Positions 7,559 to 10,000 of a stretch of 10,000 nt of DNA are shown here, piece by piece; the stretch's first letter is position 1, and every line of letters begins with the position of its first letter. A program made the position numbers and the translations under genes. The notes below the pieces were generated by a model that was given only the letters and a program-made list of their open reading frames with translations, was not told the DNA's origin and ran no database searches. The stretch covers positions 1-10,000 of the forward strand of contig NZ_JAIWNX010000097.1 of NCBI RefSeq assembly GCF_020217185.1, in the 5' to 3' direction. The DNA is from Asticcacaulis sp. Lineage in GTDB: Bacteria > Pseudomonadota > Alphaproteobacteria > Caulobacterales > Caulobacteraceae.

Positions 7559-8144
7559 AGAGGTTGTGGCTCTCAATACCGGCCAGTCGCAGGAAGTTGG
7601 CCAGAATCTGATGACCGCCTTCGGTGGCGATGGATTCCGGATGGAACTGCACGCCGTGGATCGGGCGAGTGCGGTGCTGAACGCCCATGATTTCGCCGTC
7701 TTCGGTCCAGGCGGTGACGATCAGGTCGTCCGGCAGGGTTTCGCGCTTGATGGCCAGCGAGTGATAGCGCGTCGCCGTGAACGGATTGGGCAGGTCCTTG
7801 AACAGGCCGATGTCTTTGTGATGGATCTGGCTGGTCTTGCCATGCATCAGCGTCTTGGCGCGGATGACGTCGCCACCATAGGCCTGACCGATCGACTGAT
7901 GCCCCAGACAGACGCCAAAGATCGGCAAGTCTTCGGGCGCAGCGCGCAGCAGCGGCAGGCAGATGCCCGCCTGATCCGGCGCACATGGTCCGGGCGACAG
8001 CAGAACCGCCTTGGGTTTCAGCGCCAGCGCGTCCTGAACGCTCAGCGCGTCGTTGCGGTACACCTGCGTTTCCGCGCCCAGTTCCGCCAGATAGTGCACC
8101 AGATTATAGGTGAAGCTGTCGTAATTATCGATGACAAGGATCAT
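7551..8144 (-). CDS. trpG: Anthranilate synthase component II (glutamine amidotransferase)
   Basis: This class I glutamine amidotransferase supplies ammonia from glutamine to TrpE for anthranilate formation; it could also serve PabB in folate synthesis, as shared TrpG/PabA proteins do. The product is 197 residues. The triad is Cys79 in FGVCLGHQ, His168 and Glu170 in FHPESI, and the N-terminal [13 protein letters not shown] and the oxyanion-region LLSPGP are typical. ATG 8144 has GGGAG six bases upstream; a longer frame from 8210 adds 22 residues not found in the family. It is the first gene of trpGDC here; trpE is absent from the 177 bp upstream and the next gene is unrelated. Confidence 0.97.
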   Translation of the reverse strand: MILVIDNYDSFTYNLVHYLAELGAETQVYRNDALSVQDALALKPKAVLLSPGPCAPDQAGICLPLLRAAPEDLPIFGVCLGHQSIGQAYGGDVIRAKTLMHGKTSQIHHKDIGLFKDLPNPFTATRYHSLAIKRETLPDDLIVTAWTEDGEIMGVQHRTRPIHGVQFHPESIATEGGHQILANFLRLAGIESHNLYV

Positions 8145-8163
8145 GGCCAACTCCCATGCAAGC

Positions 8164-8192
8164 GATATAGGCAAAGGCGGCGCAAAAACCAA
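8164..8192 (-). promoter_or_regulatory. Candidate trpGDC promoter
   Basis: On the minus strand TTGGTT (8192-8187), 17 bases, TATATC (8169-8164), a modest sigma-70 match. It would give a leader of roughly a dozen bases before the trpG ATG, leaving no room for a leader-peptide attenuator. Further upstream lies an inverted repeat GACGT (8214-8218) / ACGTC (8231-8235) that could be an operator, and AT-rich DNA around 8250-8280. All of this is pattern only. Confidence 0.3.
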
Positions 8193-8293
8193 ACGGAAAT
8201 GGCTCAACACTCGGACGTTTCAACGGTTTCACGTCTGGGCGCGCCTAAATTTCCCATAAGATTTATTATGCGATATTTGACTCGTGATAGGAT

Positions 8294-8315
8294 GGGCAGG
8301 CTCTTAGGCCCGCCT
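8294..8315 (-). terminator. Possible weak terminator after the GH35 gene
   Basis: A hairpin with a 7- to 8-bp stem containing G-T wobbles (8294-8301 with 8308-8315, loop of six) begins 6 bp after the GH35 stop. No T run follows it on the minus strand, so it is not a classical intrinsic terminator; some read-through into trpG is possible. Confidence 0.3.
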
Positions 8316-8321
8316 TCCGGT

Positions 8322-10000
8322 CTATTTCAGCGTCAGTTCGTATTCGGGCGTCAGTCGGATCGCGTCGATGCGCGCCACCTGACCCTCTGTGAATTGTGGT
8401 TTCACACTGGCGTCGAAATAGACTTTTGAATCTTCGCGCAACGGCATGACGCTGAGCGTCAGCGGCTGCGTCAGCTTGTCGGCATAACGCTTGAGCCCAA
8501 TACGCCATGTCCGCCCGATATAGTATTCGTCGTCGAGCATCTGCGGCCCTGAAAACAGCCTTGCCACATCGCCCTGATAATCGACATCCAGATAGACGTC
8601 GGATACCCCTTTCAGTGCGTCCTTGGGCACCTTCACAGTCCACGCGGCCGAAGCCCCAAAGCTCTCCGGTTCAGGCACGACGGGTGTGTTTCGCGGCCCC
8701 CAGGTCTTCAGCGGCGGTGCCTTGCCGGCCGGGCGCAGAAGCTGCCATTCAGCGGTGAGTTTGACCTCTGGCGCCGTGGCTGACCAGCTTTGAAACAGGC
8801 CCTTTGATGCTTCACGTTTTAGCTTCAGATTTGCAGAAAAATTATCTGATAAATATGGAAAAATCTCAAATTTGAATTGCGATCCGGTTTGCCGGAACGT
8901 CGCGCCACCCTCGGCGTTTCCAAAGACGTGTGCGGCGCTGAGGATCAGATGCGGACGGCCCTGCACGGTCACGGTAGTCAGGCTTTGCGCCTGAGCTTCG
9001 CTGAGCAGCAGCAGGCGTGCGGTCTTGCCGTTTGTGCCGGTGACGGTAACGATGCGCCCGGTGTCAGGCAGTAATCGTATCTGCACCCCCTGCGGGGTCT
9101 TTTTGGCCCCCGCAACGGTACGCACGGCTTTCGCTTCAAAGACAAATTCCGGCTCGATCTGACCCGTCGCGGCGAACACATAAAGATCGCCCTTCCCGTC
9201 ATCAAACTTCGTCACCGGCTGGGCCGTGGCCCAAAGGAGATTGATGCCGGACAGGTCGAAATGGACGGGCCAGATAAAGGCGGCGCCCTCTTCGACTGTC
9301 ACGCCTTTGGACGGCAGGGTCAGGGTTTCGCCGCTGAGTTTCACCTCAAAACGCGTATCCGGATGCGCGGGCGTGGCGTACTGGCGCACGTGATTATTGA
9401 CGAAGACAAAACCCGACTGACCATCGCCTCGGAACGCCCAGCGCAGGGTTTTCAGATCATCGGCGGCTGCCGGTTTTATCTCAGGGGCGTAAACGCTCAT
9501 CGGGGCCAGACGATCTCCGAAGGCCTGAAGGAAGGCGTGAATGGGTTTGAGTTTATTCAGGACCGGGTGCGCCTGACCATACTGACCCAGAGGGGCCTGA
9601 AAATCGTAGCCGAGCTTAGGCACATCGTTGTACCCGCCGCTGGCCATGCTTTCGTCGCGTGACGGCGACCCCGGCGGGTTCTGCCCGCCCTGAAACATGT
9701 AATAGCCCAGAAGATTGACACCTGAGCCGACCTTGGTGATCACCATGTCGGCGATATCGTCAGGGCTGATCAAAGGACGGCGACGATACATTTGCGGCAC
9801 ACCGCCACCATATTCCGCGCCAAAGAAGGGCGTGATGTCGCTGTCGCGTGCGCCGTCATCCTGCGTCGAGGTGCGCCCCTGCGCCCCCAGACCCTTCTCA
9901 TTACGCACGCCGAATTGAAACAGATAACTCGACTTCGGCGGCAGGATGCCCGCAGAAGCCGACCATGGTTCATCGACATAGGTACCGAATACCGGAATCA
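8322..10000 (-). CDS. Glycoside hydrolase family 35-like beta-galactosidase (5' end missing)
   Basis: The last 558 codons of a gene starting right of the window; the frame is open to base 9998 and ends at TAG 8322-8324. GH35 enzymes remove terminal beta-galactose from oligo- and polysaccharides. The catalytic-barrel end is recognisable: FGAEYGGGVPQMYRRRP, where Glu62 of the visible part (bases 9813-9815) is the likely nucleophile, then GSGVNLLGYYMFQGGQNPPG and YNDVPKLGYDFQAPLGQYGQ, which match the 'LGSG.N..GYYM.HGG.NP' and 'YDFQAP..E.GQ' pattern of bacterial GH35 proteins. The C-terminal third is beta-sandwich-like and ends with a jelly-roll signature (LDVDYQGDVARLFSG, DDEYYIGRTW). HGGTNP is altered here to QGGQNP. 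The acid/base Glu and any signal peptide are outside. A GTG at 9908 is internal, not the start, because homology continues upstream. Family assignment is from memory of motifs. Confidence 0.78.
   Translation of the reverse strand, partial: IPVFGTYVDEPWSASAGILPPKSSYLFQFGVRNEKGLGAQGRTSTQDDGARDSDITPFFGAEYGGGVPQMYRRRPLISPDDIADMVITKVGSGVNLLGYYMFQGGQNPPGSPSRDESMASGGYNDVPKLGYDFQAPLGQYGQAHPVLNKLKPIHAFLQAFGDRLAPMSVYAPEIKPAAADDLKTLRWAFRGDGQSGFVFVNNHVRQYATPAHPDTRFEVKLSGETLTLPSKGVTVEEGAAFIWPVHFDLSGINLLWATAQPVTKFDDGKGDLYVFAATGQIEPEFVFEAKAVRTVAGAKKTPQGVQIRLLPDTGRIVTVTGTNGKTARLLLLSEAQAQSLTTVTVQGRPHLILSAAHVFGNAEGGATFRQTGSQFKFEIFPYLSDNFSANLKLKREASKGLFQSWSATAPEVKLTAEWQLLRPAGKAPPLKTWGPRNTPVVPEPESFGASAAWTVKVPKDALKGVSDVYLDVDYQGDVARLFSGPQMLDDEYYIGRTWRIGLKRYADKLTQPLTLSVMPLREDSKVYFDASVKPQFTEGQVARIDAIRLTPEYELTLK

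Noticed and set aside
6896..8429. Long plus-strand open frames opposite trpD and trpG (6896-7690 and 7527-8429)
   Set aside because: Both are antisense to complete, motif-verified trp genes and show shadow-frame composition.
1..10000. Mobile element, CRISPR array, tRNA/rRNA or phage-defence system
   Set aside because: No transposase, terminal repeats, spaced direct repeats, structural RNA sequence or defence-protein motif was found on either strand.

Overview
The window looks like chromosomal DNA from an alphaproteobacterium, most likely Caulobacterales (a Caulobacter/Asticcacaulis-type organism). The reasons are moderately GC-rich coding DNA, an alphaproteobacterial LexA with direct-repeat GTTC-N7-GTTC operators, an alphaproteobacterial-style ComEC without a catalytic beta-lactamase tail, and a trpGDC / lexA / comEC / gltA order resembling a neighbourhood I recall from rhizobia and caulobacters. 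The genus is an inference, not proven.

Layout. 2-454 (+) is the C-terminal end of a serine hydrolase of the beta-lactamase/esterase family, cut by the window edge. A strong bidirectional terminator (501-528) separates it from the convergent citrate synthase gene gltA (548-1837, -). A 415-bp AT-richer divergent intergenic region follows, with a cluster of TTGCAC/GTGCAA half-sites at the gltA promoter. comEC (2253-4436, +) encodes the inner-membrane DNA-uptake channel. Its 3' end overlaps, tail to tail, a 168-residue unrecognised membrane protein gene (4368-4874, -), which lies 54 bp downstream of lexA (4929-5636, -). lexA is preceded by two perfect SOS boxes. Upstream of lexA is the tightly packed tryptophan operon trpG-trpD-trpC (8144 down to 5747, -), without trpE. 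The right end (8322-10000, -) is most of a GH35-like beta-galactosidase gene whose 5' end is outside the window.

How it fits together. gltA supplies the first step of the TCA cycle. trpGDC encode the glutaminase subunit of anthranilate synthase, the phosphoribosyltransferase and indole-glycerol-phosphate synthase. lexA is the autoregulated SOS repressor, and the small membrane protein may share its transcript. The GH35 enzyme and the serine hydrolase are accessory enzymes of sugar and ester/peptide metabolism.

This is mostly ordinary housekeeping DNA. I found no mobile element, CRISPR array, tRNA or rRNA, and no clear new multi-gene system. The least explained items are the membrane protein beside lexA, the gltA promoter repeats, and a promoter-like sequence inside the GH35 gene.
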